Program-made: the position numbers and the translations under genes | Shown here: in pieces, positions 44,924 to 55,805 of the stretch | Layout: each line of letters starts with the position of its first letter | How positions within the stretch are numbered: position 1 is the stretch's first letter | Assembly (NCBI GenBank): GCA_030247855.1 | Contig: JAPDRN010000038.1 | Span: 124,001 to 188,000, forward strand | Source of the DNA: Knufia peltigerae | Taxonomy: Eukaryota > Ascomycota > Eurotiomycetes > Chaetothyriales > Trichomeriaceae | Direction: 5' to 3' | Length of the DNA stretch: 64,000 nt | Notes under the pieces: generated by a model | What the model saw: only the letters and a program-made list of their open reading frames with translations | The model's database searches: none | What the model was told of the DNA's origin: nothing

Positions 44924-46494
44924 ATGAAGTTCTCTTCGTGGTCACTCTCACTGCTCCTGGCGGGCACCACTACCATTGCAGCCCCGACCATAGACTGGAC
45001 GACTTCACACCTACAACGACCCATTGAAGACAACACAAAAGGCGGCAAGAACCCGTACACCCCAGGCAACAAAGACCCGTTCGACCACAAGGTCGACTCG
45101 TGGGCCGAGAAGCTTCAGCCTCTGCCATGGCGAAACGGACATGGTGCCACCATGATGGGCCCCCGCAACAAGGACCGAGAGAGGCAGAACCCGGACATGC
45201 TTCGACCCCCCAGCACCGACCACGGTAGTCTGCCCAACATGAGGTGGAGTTTTGCAGACTCGCACATTAGAATCGAGGTAAGTCGGGGCAAGACGTACTT
45301 CAAAAACCTCTGTTCCTATATGCCGTGACGGAAGGGGGAAAAACAGCCTCTAACTTTGTGTGTGTTTTCTCTTCAGGAAGGTGGATGGACCCGACAGACC
45401 ACGGTTCGCGAACTGGGTTCGTCGGTCGAGATCGCCGGTGTCAACATGCGTCTGGACCACGGCGTCATTCGTGAACTTCACTGGCACAAGCAAGCCGAAT
45501 GGGCCTACGTTTTGGAAGGGAGTGTCCGAGTCACGGCCCTCGACACCGAGGGTGGTCAATTCATCGACGACCTCCAAAAGGGTGACTTGTGGTATTTCCC
45601 GTCCGGTCATCCCCATTCCCTGCAAGGCCTGAGTCCCAACGGTACCGAGTTTCTGTTGGTCTTTGACGATGGGAACTTTGACGAGGAATCCACATTTTTA
45701 TTGACGGATTGGTTGAGTAAGTTTTGAGCTCTCTCCCTCTCTCTCTCTCCGTCTTACCGCCCCATCCACGATGAGAAAATGCACACGTTTCCAGTTCTGA
45801 CGCCCACGTTCTAGTCCACACGCCCAAATCCGTCCTGGCCGAGAACTTCCGCCTGGCGCCGGAGGTGTTCAAGGCGATCCCCAAGTCCGAAAAGTACATC
45901 TTCCAGGGGTCCATCCCGGGGTCGATCGAGGACGAGGAACCGAGGGGCGCCAACGTCAAGAAGTCCCGACTCCAGTTCACCCACAAGATGCTGGACCAGG
46001 AACCCCTCAACACCACCGGCGGGCTCGTCAGGATCACCGACTCGACCAACTTCCCCATCAGCAAGACCATCGCCGCCGCCCACCTCGACATCGGCCCGGG
46101 GTCCATGCGGGAGATGCACTGGCACCCCAACGCCGACGAGTGGTCCTTCTTCATCTCGGGCCGGGCCCGGGTCACCGTCTTCGCCGCCGACGGGACCGCC
46201 CGCACGTTCGACTTCGTGGCCGGCGACGTCGGGGTCATCCCCCGCAACATGGGCCACTTCATCGAGAACCTCAGCGACGACGAGCCCGTCGAGGTGCTCG
46301 AGATCTTCAAGGCCGACAAGTTCCAAGACTTCTCGTTGTTCCAGTGGATGGGTGAAACCCCCAGGCGGATGGTGGCCGATCATATCTTCGCCGACGACCC
46401 GGTGGCGGCCAAGAAGTTCCTCGACGCCGTCGACAATCCGGTCGAAGATCCCATCCGATCCGTGCCTCACGGAGGGAAGACCGGTATGGATTGA
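44924..46494 (+). CDS. Secreted oxalate decarboxylase (bicupin)
   Basis: Exons 44924..45277, 45377..45716, 45815..46494; 457 residues. Signal peptide (MKFSSWSLSLLLAGTTTIAA) then two cupin domains. The first manganese site shows HWHKQAEW and the later FPSGHPHSLQG; the second shows HWHPNADEW and PRNMGHFIENL. Each has the two His, Glu and later His of the cupin metal site. Bicupin oxalate decarboxylases split oxalate to formate and CO2 and protect the fungus or raise local pH. The last exon is extremely biased to C and G at third positions. A CT-dinucleotide run lies in the second intron. The closely related oxalate oxidase activity cannot be excluded from sequence alone. Confidence 0.92.
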
Positions 46495-46986
46495 GTGAGT
46501 GAGTGGGTGGCCAGAAGTGATAATTGGAAAAAAAAAGGTCTCCAAGAACGGAGCTTTTTTCCCCTTTCCAGAAAATGTAAAAAATAAACACGGACACGCA
46601 CACACAGCCACATTAGAAAGTAAGCAGCTGCTCTCCGTCGTACGAAGGGGCCCGTGGCTTGTCTCTCAGAAAGATCCATCCTTTGGGAGTATTCCGTAAG
46701 AGTAAACCCCCTGTCCGGCAGAACGTTTAACCCCACTAAATTTGTAGATTTTGGTGCGGACTACGGAGTAAGGTATGAGGGTTCAGTTACGGAGTAAAGG
46801 AGTAATGATTGTACACTATGTACTCCGTAATTTATACTGTACATACTTCTGCGTCGAAACTGAGCCTCCGAATAAGAAACACTTTGCCCGTTGGGGACTC
46901 CGAATTCGGTACTCGTAGTCATACTCATAGTCAGAGGTGTTATCCGCCGGGATATACGGAGTACTAGTAAATGCCCTCAAAGATAC
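46495..46986. other. Intergenic with a cluster of TACGGAGTA elements
   Basis: About 490 bases between convergent genes. TACGGAGTA occurs at 46762..46770, 46788..46796 and 46955..46963 and its complement TACTCCGTA at 46821..46829. Confidence 0.6.
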
Positions 46987-48759
46987 CTAGTGGTCAATGT
47001 ATATCCTTCCCTCATATGCACCTAACAAAAATGTCCTGTCGTCCCCAGTCTGTTCGCTCTGCAAGCTTGGACTTGTCGCAATCAACACCCTTTGTCCCAT
47101 CTCCTTTATCAACGCTCCAACGGTCTCTGAAATCACCATTTCATCCGCCGAGAAATTAAGCACGACCAATGCCCTTTTCTGTGTGTCCAAGCTGCTGGTT
47201 TTGACATAGCTAAACACCTTCTCGTTCTTGCTGTCAAGCAGGTCGAACGTGCCGTGGACAAAAACATCAGCATAATCTTTCCGTAGCTTCAACATGTCTC
47301 GGTAAAATGATAGCACACTCTTTGGATCTCGCAACTGCTTGGCGGCATTAATCTTCGGATAGTCATCGTGGGCCCTCATCCACGGCGTGGCATCGGGTGC
47401 GGTGAAGCCTCCATGGGGAGAATCATCCCACTGGAAAGGGATGCGAGAATGATCTCGAGCCAGGATCTGGAGACCATTCATGACCTTTTCGACCCGCTCG
47501 GGATCTCCGCTTTGTTCTGCTTCCTGATAGAAATTATTGCTCTCAATGTCCTTGTACTCTTCTATCGGCCAATTCCTAGGCATATTGGTCATACCGATCT
47601 CTTGGCCTTGATACAAGAATAATGTGCCCGTCAAGGTCGCCTGCCAGAGAGCGATCATCTTGGCCGAAGTCTCCCAGTGTTGCACGAGGGAGTCATTACC
47701 GAATCTCGAGACCGCTCTCCCGTTGTCGTGGTTCTCGCAAAACACTGTTGTCCATCCGTCTGTACCCTCGATGAACTTCTGCCACCTCTCCACAAAAGTC
47801 TTGAGAGTCGTCAATTTCCATGGTTGAAAGTCATACTTGCTTCCGAACCCATCTCCGGTCCCGAGTCGGATCATGTCGAATTGAAATACCATGTCCAATT
47901 CACGCTCGCCGGCACTGACATAATCCAGCACTTGTCGCGGAGCGGGAGTGTTAGATAATTCCCCGACGGTGACTGTGTCGTAGTGATCAAGCACCTCGGT
48001 GTTCATTTCCTTCAGGAATTCGTGGATTCGAGGCCCGTTGCACCACATTTCCGGAGCTTGCTGCCATTCACTGTTGGGATCCGTCATCTTTGCATCGACA
48101 AACTCCGTACGTTTGCTGTACTTGTTGACTGTGTCCACCCGGAAACCATCCACGCCTCGGTCCAGCCAGAAGCGCATGGCGTTGTCGTAGATGGCCTGTC
48201 GACAGGCCTCATTGTCCCAATTGAGATCGGGTTGGTCTGACGCGTAGAGATGCAGATAGTATTCTTGTGTGAGTTCGTCCCACGTCCAGGTTCCACCGGC
48301 AAAGTAACTACGCCAATTGGTTGGCGGTCGCCTGTTGCCGTCTTGATCATAGCGTGCCGGCTTCCAGATATACCAGTTTCGTTTGGGATTGTCCTTCGAA
48401 GAGCGAGATTCCTTGAACCACTCATGTTCTTTCGAGGTATGATTGACCACAAGATCCAAAATCAGTTTCATTCCTCTCGAGTGACATCCTTCCACCAAAC
48501 TGTCGACGTCTTCAACTGTGCCATATGGAGCATACACCTTCTGGTAATCGGAGATGTCGTATCCCATGTCAGCTTGAGGACTCTCAAACATAGGTGATAG
48601 CCACACGACATCGACCCCTAGAGTGCTAAGGTAATCAAGTTTTGATACCAGTCCAGGTATATCGCCCCAGCCATCGCCATTCGAGTCCTTAAAGCTGGCA
48701 GGATAGACTTGATAAATTGTGGCATCTTTCCACCAAGGATGGGATATTCTCGAGATCAT
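46987..48759 (-). CDS. GH13 alpha-glucosidase (maltase / oligo-1,6-glucosidase type)
   Basis: Single exon, 590 residues, ATG at 48759; the upstream codons include no other ATG. The family start WWKDATIYQVYPASFKD and regions I-IV are present: DLVVNHTS, the nucleophile Asp in GFRVDTVN, the acid/base Glu in TVGELSN, and ENHDNGRAVSRFG with the third Asp. No signal peptide is seen, so it should act inside the cell on imported maltose or isomaltose. It is divergent from a maltose-type permease and near an AmyR/MAL-activator-like regulator, forming a MAL-type locus. Confidence 0.95.
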   Translation of the reverse strand: MISRISHPWWKDATIYQVYPASFKDSNGDGWGDIPGLVSKLDYLSTLGVDVVWLSPMFESPQADMGYDISDYQKVYAPYGTVEDVDSLVEGCHSRGMKLILDLVVNHTSKEHEWFKESRSSKDNPKRNWYIWKPARYDQDGNRRPPTNWRSYFAGGTWTWDELTQEYYLHLYASDQPDLNWDNEACRQAIYDNAMRFWLDRGVDGFRVDTVNKYSKRTEFVDAKMTDPNSEWQQAPEMWCNGPRIHEFLKEMNTEVLDHYDTVTVGELSNTPAPRQVLDYVSAGERELDMVFQFDMIRLGTGDGFGSKYDFQPWKLTTLKTFVERWQKFIEGTDGWTTVFCENHDNGRAVSRFGNDSLVQHWETSAKMIALWQATLTGTLFLYQGQEIGMTNMPRNWPIEEYKDIESNNFYQEAEQSGDPERVEKVMNGLQILARDHSRIPFQWDDSPHGGFTAPDATPWMRAHDDYPKINAAKQLRDPKSVLSFYRDMLKLRKDYADVFVHGTFDLLDSKNEKVFSYVKTSSLDTQKRALVVLNFSADEMVISETVGALIKEMGQRVLIATSPSLQSEQTGDDRTFLLGAYEGRIYIDH

Positions 48760-49433
48760 TATCGTCAAAATGTGGATGGCACAACTTGAAAGATCAGAAT
48801 CCAAGTGTCTCGAGTCATGCGACCGAGGGGTTTAATGATCAGAATGCGGATGAGAATTTCGTCTCGGCTGGATTGGGTGCCTCGGATCTTGATACAGCAT
48901 CGGGACAAGGTCAACAAGAGGAGGCACTCTGCTTTTTTTCACCTTTACTCGGAGGCCAGCACGCTGAGCCGAAACGAATGCACTCCGTGTATTCTCCGAC
49001 TGTGCCCACATTCACTCCGAAACAAGGTCCGGCATAGTATTAGGATATGGTTGCGACGGTCGATCGTCGACCTCCGACTTGCCTCCGGCTCGGCATGCAG
49101 GACAATGGCATTGTGGCGTCCAGATAGAACCATGTAGCCAATCAAGGATGGAGATTGGAGGTCGCCCCATGCGTCAGAACCAGCTTGTTGACAATCATCT
49201 GCAAACTCCACATATTTTCTTTGCATATTGTTCTTCTCCATGCGGAGAACATGGTCTGATAGATCGCATGGAAGGGAAACCGGAAAGTGCTTTCGTAGCA
49301 GAGGCGAAGACAGATATAAGACTTCATCAGCCGCAATGCGAGAGATACGTCGTCTGAATTTCTCCATTGCTCATTTCGTCTTGTTCTTGCTCACACAGGA
49401 GATAAGTCCCTCAGGTTAGTGTGAATTTCAACC
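48760..49433. promoter_or_regulatory. Bidirectional promoter, alpha-glucosidase / maltose permease
   Basis: About 670 bases shared by two genes that should be co-induced by maltose. I looked for the AmyR type site CGG-N8-(C/A)GG and did not find a clear one by eye. Confidence 0.5.
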
Positions 49434-51315
49434 ATGTCTGCAGACAACAAAGTCGTCCCTATGGATGCCGACCATGACGAGACCGTTCCTAGCAATGGCA
49501 GGAAGGACACTGCCATAGACCAACATGCCCTCAGCCACGAGGCTCAACAAGCTGCTAATTCCGAACACACCATGAGTCTCATGAAAGCCATCAAATTGTA
49601 TCCCAAGGCTATCGCATGGTCGATCCTTCTCTCCTCGACGTTGATCATGGAAGGATATGATCTCGCATTGCTTGGAAGTCTGTACGCCTCTCCAGAGTTC
49701 AACAAGAAATACGGCACCTACAGTGTGGACAAAGAGAAATGGCAAATATCTGCGGCCTGGCAGTCTGGATTATCAAACGGTGCTCGGGCGGGTGAAATCT
49801 TTGGTCTCATCATCGCCGGTTGGGTGTCCGACAGATATGGGTACAAGATGACAACCATCGGATCGCTTATCTTCATGATATGCTTTATATTCATTCTTGT
49901 TTTCGCTCCCAACTTAAAAGTCCTCGTTGTTGGAGAGATACTCTGCGGTATGTATAGAGTATAGACCTTGTGAACGTCGACTTCTGCTAATATACATTCT
50001 AAGGGATGCCCTGGGGTGCTTTCCAGTCCGTAACACCCGCTTACGCCTCAGAGGTTGCACCAACGGTACTCAGACCTTATCTTACCACCTTCATCAATAG
50101 TAAGTAAGCAAGTCTCGTGTCAAGCATCCGGGCTGATACCTTTGCAGTGTGCTGGGTGATTGGCCAATTCTTTGCGGCTGCTGTTAATCGCAGCTCTGTG
50201 AACCGGACAGATGAGTGGGCATATCGTCTCCCATTCACGATCCAGTTCCTGTGGCCCGCCCTGATCATTGGGGGTGTTGTATTTGCCCCTGAATCCCCGT
50301 GGTGGCATGTTCGCCATGGCAATCGAGCCGCCGCAAAAAAGTCCTTGCTTAGACTTACCTCCCGCAATGAGCCGAATTTTAATGCCGATGAGACCATTGC
50401 TCTGATCGAGCACACCAACGAGATGGAAAAGTCCATGAGCGAAGGCGTAACGTATCGAGACTGCTTCAAGGGTGTAGATCTTAGAAGAACCGAGATCGTG
50501 GTAGGCATCTGGTTGGTACAAACTCTGGGTGGTCAAAACCTGATGGGATACTTTGCCTATTTTCTGTGAGTCTTCTTCTGAACCTTCTGTTTCTCAGCTG
50601 ACTTGCATGGAAGTACTCAAGCTGGGATGGACCCAACCAATTCTTTCTCGTTGTCTATGGGACAATATGCCCTCGGTATCATCGGAACTGCGGGTTCTTG
50701 GTTCTTGATGAGCAAACTTGGGAGACGGACGATCCATTTTAGTGGCCTCTGCGCACAATTCACGCTCTTGATCATCGTGGGATGTCTGTCCTTTGTAACA
50801 TCGAACAATGCAACCTGGGCGATTGGTGCAATGCTGGTAGTCTTCACATTCGTGTATGACTTCACTGTTGGACCAGTGACCTACTCCCTGGTTTCGGAAC
50901 TGTCTTCAACCCGGTTGAAGGCGAAGACAATCGTACTTGCTCGAGCAGCTTACAACGCCAGTAACATCTTTGTGAACGTCATGACGAACTATCAACTGAG
51001 TTCGACAGCCTGGGACTGGAGCTCACGTGCCGCTTTCTTCTGGGCAGGAAGCTGTCTCCTCTCAGCAGTCTGGGTATTCTTCCGTCTTCCAGAACCCAAG
51101 GTGAGCCTTTCAGTGTTGAATCCGAGATTTGAAGCGCTGACTTGATGACTTTGTAGGGACGAACATACGCGGAACTTGACATTCTATTCGAAAGACGTAT
51201 CTCTGCCCGCAAATTCGCATCGACCAAGATTGACCCTTATACTGAGTATACAACGCCAGAGAAGAGGCTGTCCATGGGTACAGAGGAGCTAGATGTTGTC
51301 CTAGACAAGCACTGA
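49434..51315 (+). CDS. MFS maltose/alpha-glucoside permease
   Basis: Exons 49434..49947, 50004..50099, 50148..50565, 50614..51100, 51157..51315; 557 residues. Sugar-porter features: a long hydrophilic N-terminus, LLSSTLIMEGYDLALLGSLYA in the first membrane segment, GWVSDRYGYK, the PWGAFQSVTPAYASEVAP loop, APESPWWHVRHGN after segment six, LGRRTIHF after segment eight, and PEPKGRTYAELDILFE after the last. This pattern matches fungal maltose and general alpha-glucoside proton symporters (Mal61/Agt1 type) rather than hexose carriers. It is divergent from the alpha-glucosidase gene. Confidence 0.92.
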
Positions 51316-51397
51316 AGGACTGCCTCTGGGGTTGTGGCAGAATCGAAGTACAGAAGAATAAATTGCGGCCTGAAGCGACTAGCCTTTACATCTGTTG

Positions 51398-53135
51398 TCA
51401 AGTTTTCTTCTGGTCGAAATCCATAACAAGTTGCTTGCTTGCAGGCAAGTGTATGTGGCGAGAAATTGGTGCCACCATGCTAGGAAGCATTTGATCAACC
51501 TTAGTTACCAATAGAGGCAGATATTTGTCAGAACCTCCGGGTAATTTTGCGATCAGTGAGAAGAAGTGTTTCAAGTTGTCTTCAGGTCCGATCTCAAATC
51601 CGTTGGACTTGACATCTTCCATAGGTATGCAGGAGATGACATCAATAAGCGTACAAGTAATGTCGAATACCTTCTCCGTCAATCCGATACCATGCATCTG
51701 CATGCTATGATGCGGAAGCTTCCAGGTTGAGATTGCCAAATCTTGTGCAATCTTGAGAGGATAGCGGAAGGTGAGATTCTCGTGCACCGCGTCGCTTGAT
51801 AGGTATCCCAGCATTGTACATAACTGCCAGATGATCGTTCTGAGCCATTGTTGTGAAACGCGAATATTGGCAAGCTGAGTGTCGACGACATCTAAGGATG
51901 CAGGAACACCAGTGCGGATCTTCTGCTCTAGCTCAACGAGATACCTGGAGGAGCATGTAGTACTGGCTCTGTTCCATAAACTTATGAAGTAGTCGTCGAT
52001 CGGCCTGAAAAGCTCGGCTAGGCATCGAAAGCCAACTAGATTAGGACTTTTTCTCGTCGCCCTTTTAATGCTTGGACTTTGTGGTGTGATCTGTAGAGTG
52101 ATAGGCCGCCGCCGGCGGATTGCGTGGGACCTGTCCATGATCAGAGAATTCAATGAGAGATGCGTGAGCTGCTAACCTTTCAGATATCAACAGTAGCCAG
52201 AACAGCGGACCGAACATTTCGTCAAGATCTTCATTTGCAGAGTCCATAGTGGCTGCTATGTATAGAGTGGTGGTTTCACGAAGCAAATACCATGCTTGTC
52301 TATGTTTGCCTAACGCCGAATGACATCCATAGATGAAAAAGATCAGAAAGAGTGTCTGCAAGCTAGGGATGGCCAGCGAATCCAGATGCCCTCGAATCGC
52401 AAGAGCTTCTTTCAGCAAGGCTTGACCATATTCTGATGGCTTCTGATGAACTCCTGCCACTGCTAAATAGCTTTCGCTGATCATGTCTGTCTGAAGAAGA
52501 ACGAACGCACAAAACGCACATACTAGACCATATGCTTCATCGTCGTTATTGTGCGTGGCGGCAGAGACCGTCTGTTCGATAAGTTCGGCATTCAAAATAG
52601 GCACGGTTGAACTCAAGTCGTACAAGAAGACTCCTGCAAATTCATCAACCACGCGATTGGGTTGCAACCCTGCATTCCGCGTAAACCGAGGTTTCGTGGA
52701 TGAAGTATCCACTTGGGGACTCGTGATGGATTCAGGAAGATTAGAGAACGTGGGAGACGTGTAATTGAGGCTGTCGAAAGGTAAAGGTAGCAAGTTTTCA
52801 GGCCGTGAAACAATTACAGCGCCGACACCGATGGGCGTTGGAAGCCGCTCTGAGTGAGGTCTAGGTTCACTAGCTCCATGCAACAGTCCTGGTTGATCTT
52901 GCTGGCTTGTGGAAGACGAATGATCTGTCTGGGATAAGATCGTTGTCTCTTGAGAGTTGCGGATTTCGTTGATGACATGAGCACTTGCTCCTTTGCGGCC
53001 CTTTCGCTGTCTCGTGGTTAGGAAAGTGCATTTGAGACCTGCGTCGAGGCATGAAGCACATGGTTGACCCAGGCTGCATTTGACCTTCCTCCGCCGACAA
53101 GCGTCACAAGCCTTTGAGACAGCGGCACGCCTCAT
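51398..53135 (-). CDS. Zn2Cys6 regulator, AmyR/MAL-activator-like
   Basis: Exons 53135..52177 and 52130..51398; 563 residues. The ATG at 53135 places the zinc cluster at the very start: CDACRRRKVKC then CASCLDAGLKC (C-x2-C-x6-C-x5-C-x2-C-x6-C), as in AmyR and the yeast MAL activators. The 46-nt intron joins LLLISERSHAIRRRRPITLQ, the segment that ends the regulatory domain's conserved part in this family. Together with the alpha-glucosidase and permease it makes a three-gene maltose-use locus; activation by maltose or isomaltose is expected from the family but not shown here. It is convergent with the permease gene. Confidence 0.9.
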
Positions 53136-53493
53136 AGTAGTGAGACAAATAGCATTGATATGAACCAAGGCATCGCAATCCGTGTGCCGGGCAATGTGAA
53201 GAAGCCGGTGTTCGAGAAATGACCCAGATATCAAGTACTGCGGTGACCAAAATACGTACGTAGGCTCGGCACACCTCCCTCGAACAAGAGCAGTGCTGGC
53301 TTAGTGTACATAAATAGAGACTAACTCTGCTAAGTGCCGAGGTTGATGCCAGTTCCAGGTAATTCGATATATGGACACGGAACACGAGTACTTCTAGATA
53401 TAAGTACGTACAGTTTCACCATGAGACTTGAATAAACAGACGGTCTACACGTTGCAAAATGGACGATGAAGGCTTGTGCTAAGTCGACATCCC
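53136..53493. other. Divergent promoter region of two Zn2Cys6 genes
   Basis: About 360 bases. No supported gene. Confidence 0.45.
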
Positions 53494-55788
53494 ATGTCTT
53501 CCAACTCAACCGCCACGGCGCCTTCGAGAAAGCGACCTTATTCCCGCGCGCGACATGCTTGTCTCCGATGCAGGAGGCAGAAGCTGCGCTGCGACAATAC
53601 TCGTCCCTGCGCACTATGCATTCGAGTTGGAGTCGCTTGTGAGGAACGTCCCTCGGGATCTCGGTATGTTCTCGACTATGCGCAAGTTCATGCCAGCGTC
53701 CACTCACTAGACCACAGGTTCTCGACAACGCCATCCTCGCGCCCACATCGCGAAGACCATCATGCTTCTCCGGTACAAAGCCTCCACGATGATCGACCAT
53801 CTGCTCCCGAGACACCTCTGCTGAACAGCAGTCCTACCTCGAGAAACGGGCGGGACGCTCAAGGGCAACAATCGGCCGAGAATACGCCTCACCTCTATCG
53901 ACCAAGGACATCAACCTACGAGGTTGTGGATAAGATCTTCAGAGAGCACAATCCCCAAGGCACAATTCACCACACTTCTGCTGCCATACCGGGTGGTAGT
54001 CCTGACGCGAGGACCAATAATTCTGGCATTCAGTATCTGCTCGTGTCAGATGTTATTGGTGAAGATCTACCGCCGTCCGATATCATTGACCTCACATTGG
54101 ACGCTTACACCAGAGCTGTACATTGGTTCATGCTCATGCTTCACCTGCCGTCCTTCAGAGCTGACTTGCAGAAGTATCAGACCACAGGCTATGTGCGGGC
54201 TGACAAAGTACCCTCACTGGTCCTAACTATTCTCGTCATCGCAGTAGGTGCCAAATATATAACATGCCAGACTGTAGGCGAGAAATGCCCCGGCTTTGAC
54301 CTACATGGTCTCAGTGATAGATTCATTGGCAAAGTGGAGAAGCACTTGCTAGACGTGTACGAAGCTGCTTGCATCGAATCCGTCCAAGTCTCGGCGATCC
54401 TCTCATCATTCTACCTCTACCAAGGGCGACCTAGTCGCAGCGTTCCTGTCAATGGGAGTTGTCTGCGGGTTGCTATGACCCTGGGGCTGCATAAGGAATC
54501 AAGCTGGAAGATGCGAGACGTCGTGACTCGAGAGCTTTGGCGACGTCTCGCTTGGGTCATTTACACCGCCGAGGTCTTTGGGGCTCTAGCATATGGAACG
54601 CCAGGCACAGTACGCGATGATGAATGGGACGTGGCACTACCTGAGAATATTGGCGACACATCCGAAACATGTCCTGGCTTTGCGTCGACGGAAACTTACG
54701 AAGGAGAATCCTGTGGTCCAGTGACCATCCTCTCTTATCAGCGGTATAAATTCCGCCTGTATCGTATTGCCTCATCGATAACGAGGACTATCTACCGACC
54801 CAGCGGAGCTTCCTGGGATTATGTCGCCACAAAGATCAAGACCATCAACGACCGACTCCAGCAATGGGAAAAGAGCATACCCCCGGAACTTCGCCTTTCG
54901 AATCTCAGAGTGACAGCAGATAATGAGGGTGATCAACGAATGATCAAGATCTTTCAACTACAGGCGCTTGTTCTCCAGCTGTCATACGACAACATTCAGC
55001 TAGTTTTGCACCGCCCCTTGTTTACCATGAATCGAGCACCGTCATGGCCATCACTGAACGACAGCGGCCAAGTTCAAGGAACCTTTGGGGAGGTCTCGAA
55101 TCAAAGCTCCAGTGATCTCAATGAGATGATCAAAATAAGCAGGTACCAGTGTTGGGTATCTGCCATGAGAACCTCCAAGATTGGTGACCACGCTGAAATC
55201 CTGTCTGCCTCACGGGAAACTCACGGAGGTGCTTATGTCGGGATTCAATCATTCACCGCTGGTGTCGTGCTGGGGATATTTGCTCTCTCAGATCCGCTCT
55301 CCGACCAGGCCCATCAAGCTAAACGTGCTGTAAGCAAGATCATCAAGCTTCCTCGTTTATACGAGTATCGTACGACGATCTCAGATCAATGCGGTGTTAT
55401 CCTCGAAGAACTCTTGCGACTTATACTGGCGGAGGAGATGAAAGCATTGCTCGTTGAGGGTGACGCTTCCGCCAAGGCCGGTGAGTCAGACCAGGCTGTG
55501 ACGGGGAGCCGCGACAACTCGAATCCAGTGGACACTGAGCAGACCAGACAACAGAGGTTTCCGAGGGTTGATTTTGATCCTCCTCTGAACAACGCCGACG
55601 ACTTTCCAAGCATGGACACTCTACGAAGTTTCCCGGATCAGTCACCAGAGATTCCCCGGGACATCTGTATGGGCAATTTCAGCGATGCGCTGCTATCGCT
55701 ACAAGACATCAGGACGTCCAATACTTTTGACAATACTACTCAAGCATGGATATGGGACGATTTGATTTGGCAACCCGAAATGTCATGA
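53494..55788 (+). CDS. Zn2Cys6 transcription factor with fungal_trans domain
   Basis: Single exon, 764 residues, ATG at 53494. The zinc cluster reads CLRCRRQKLRCDNTRPCALC then IRVGVAC (C-x2-C-x6-C-x5-C-x2-C-x6-C) at about residues 24-50. A middle homology region follows with YTRAVHWFMLMLHLPSF, SCLRVAMTLGLHKESSWKM and ELWRRLAWVIYTAEV. The C-terminus is acidic and ends with a Trp/Asp-rich stretch (WIWDDLIWQPEMS). The target pathway is unknown. An intronless 2.3-kb gene is unusual in this window, where most genes are interrupted. Confidence 0.9.
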   Translation: MSSNSTATAPSRKRPYSRARHACLRCRRQKLRCDNTRPCALCIRVGVACEERPSGSRYVLDYAQVHASVHSLDHRFSTTPSSRPHREDHHASPVQSLHDDRPSAPETPLLNSSPTSRNGRDAQGQQSAENTPHLYRPRTSTYEVVDKIFREHNPQGTIHHTSAAIPGGSPDARTNNSGIQYLLVSDVIGEDLPPSDIIDLTLDAYTRAVHWFMLMLHLPSFRADLQKYQTTGYVRADKVPSLVLTILVIAVGAKYITCQTVGEKCPGFDLHGLSDRFIGKVEKHLLDVYEAACIESVQVSAILSSFYLYQGRPSRSVPVNGSCLRVAMTLGLHKESSWKMRDVVTRELWRRLAWVIYTAEVFGALAYGTPGTVRDDEWDVALPENIGDTSETCPGFASTETYEGESCGPVTILSYQRYKFRLYRIASSITRTIYRPSGASWDYVATKIKTINDRLQQWEKSIPPELRLSNLRVTADNEGDQRMIKIFQLQALVLQLSYDNIQLVLHRPLFTMNRAPSWPSLNDSGQVQGTFGEVSNQSSSDLNEMIKISRYQCWVSAMRTSKIGDHAEILSASRETHGGAYVGIQSFTAGVVLGIFALSDPLSDQAHQAKRAVSKIIKLPRLYEYRTTISDQCGVILEELLRLILAEEMKALLVEGDASAKAGESDQAVTGSRDNSNPVDTEQTRQQRFPRVDFDPPLNNADDFPSMDTLRSFPDQSPEIPRDICMGNFSDALLSLQDIRTSNTFDNTTQAWIWDDLIWQPEMS

Positions 55789-55805
55789 TATTTTAAATGA
55801 TAGCG

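Noticed and set aside
45561..46611. Several long minus-strand ORFs over oxalate decarboxylase
   Set aside because: They are mirror frames produced by the extreme third-position C/G bias; the bicupin on the plus strand is unmistakable.
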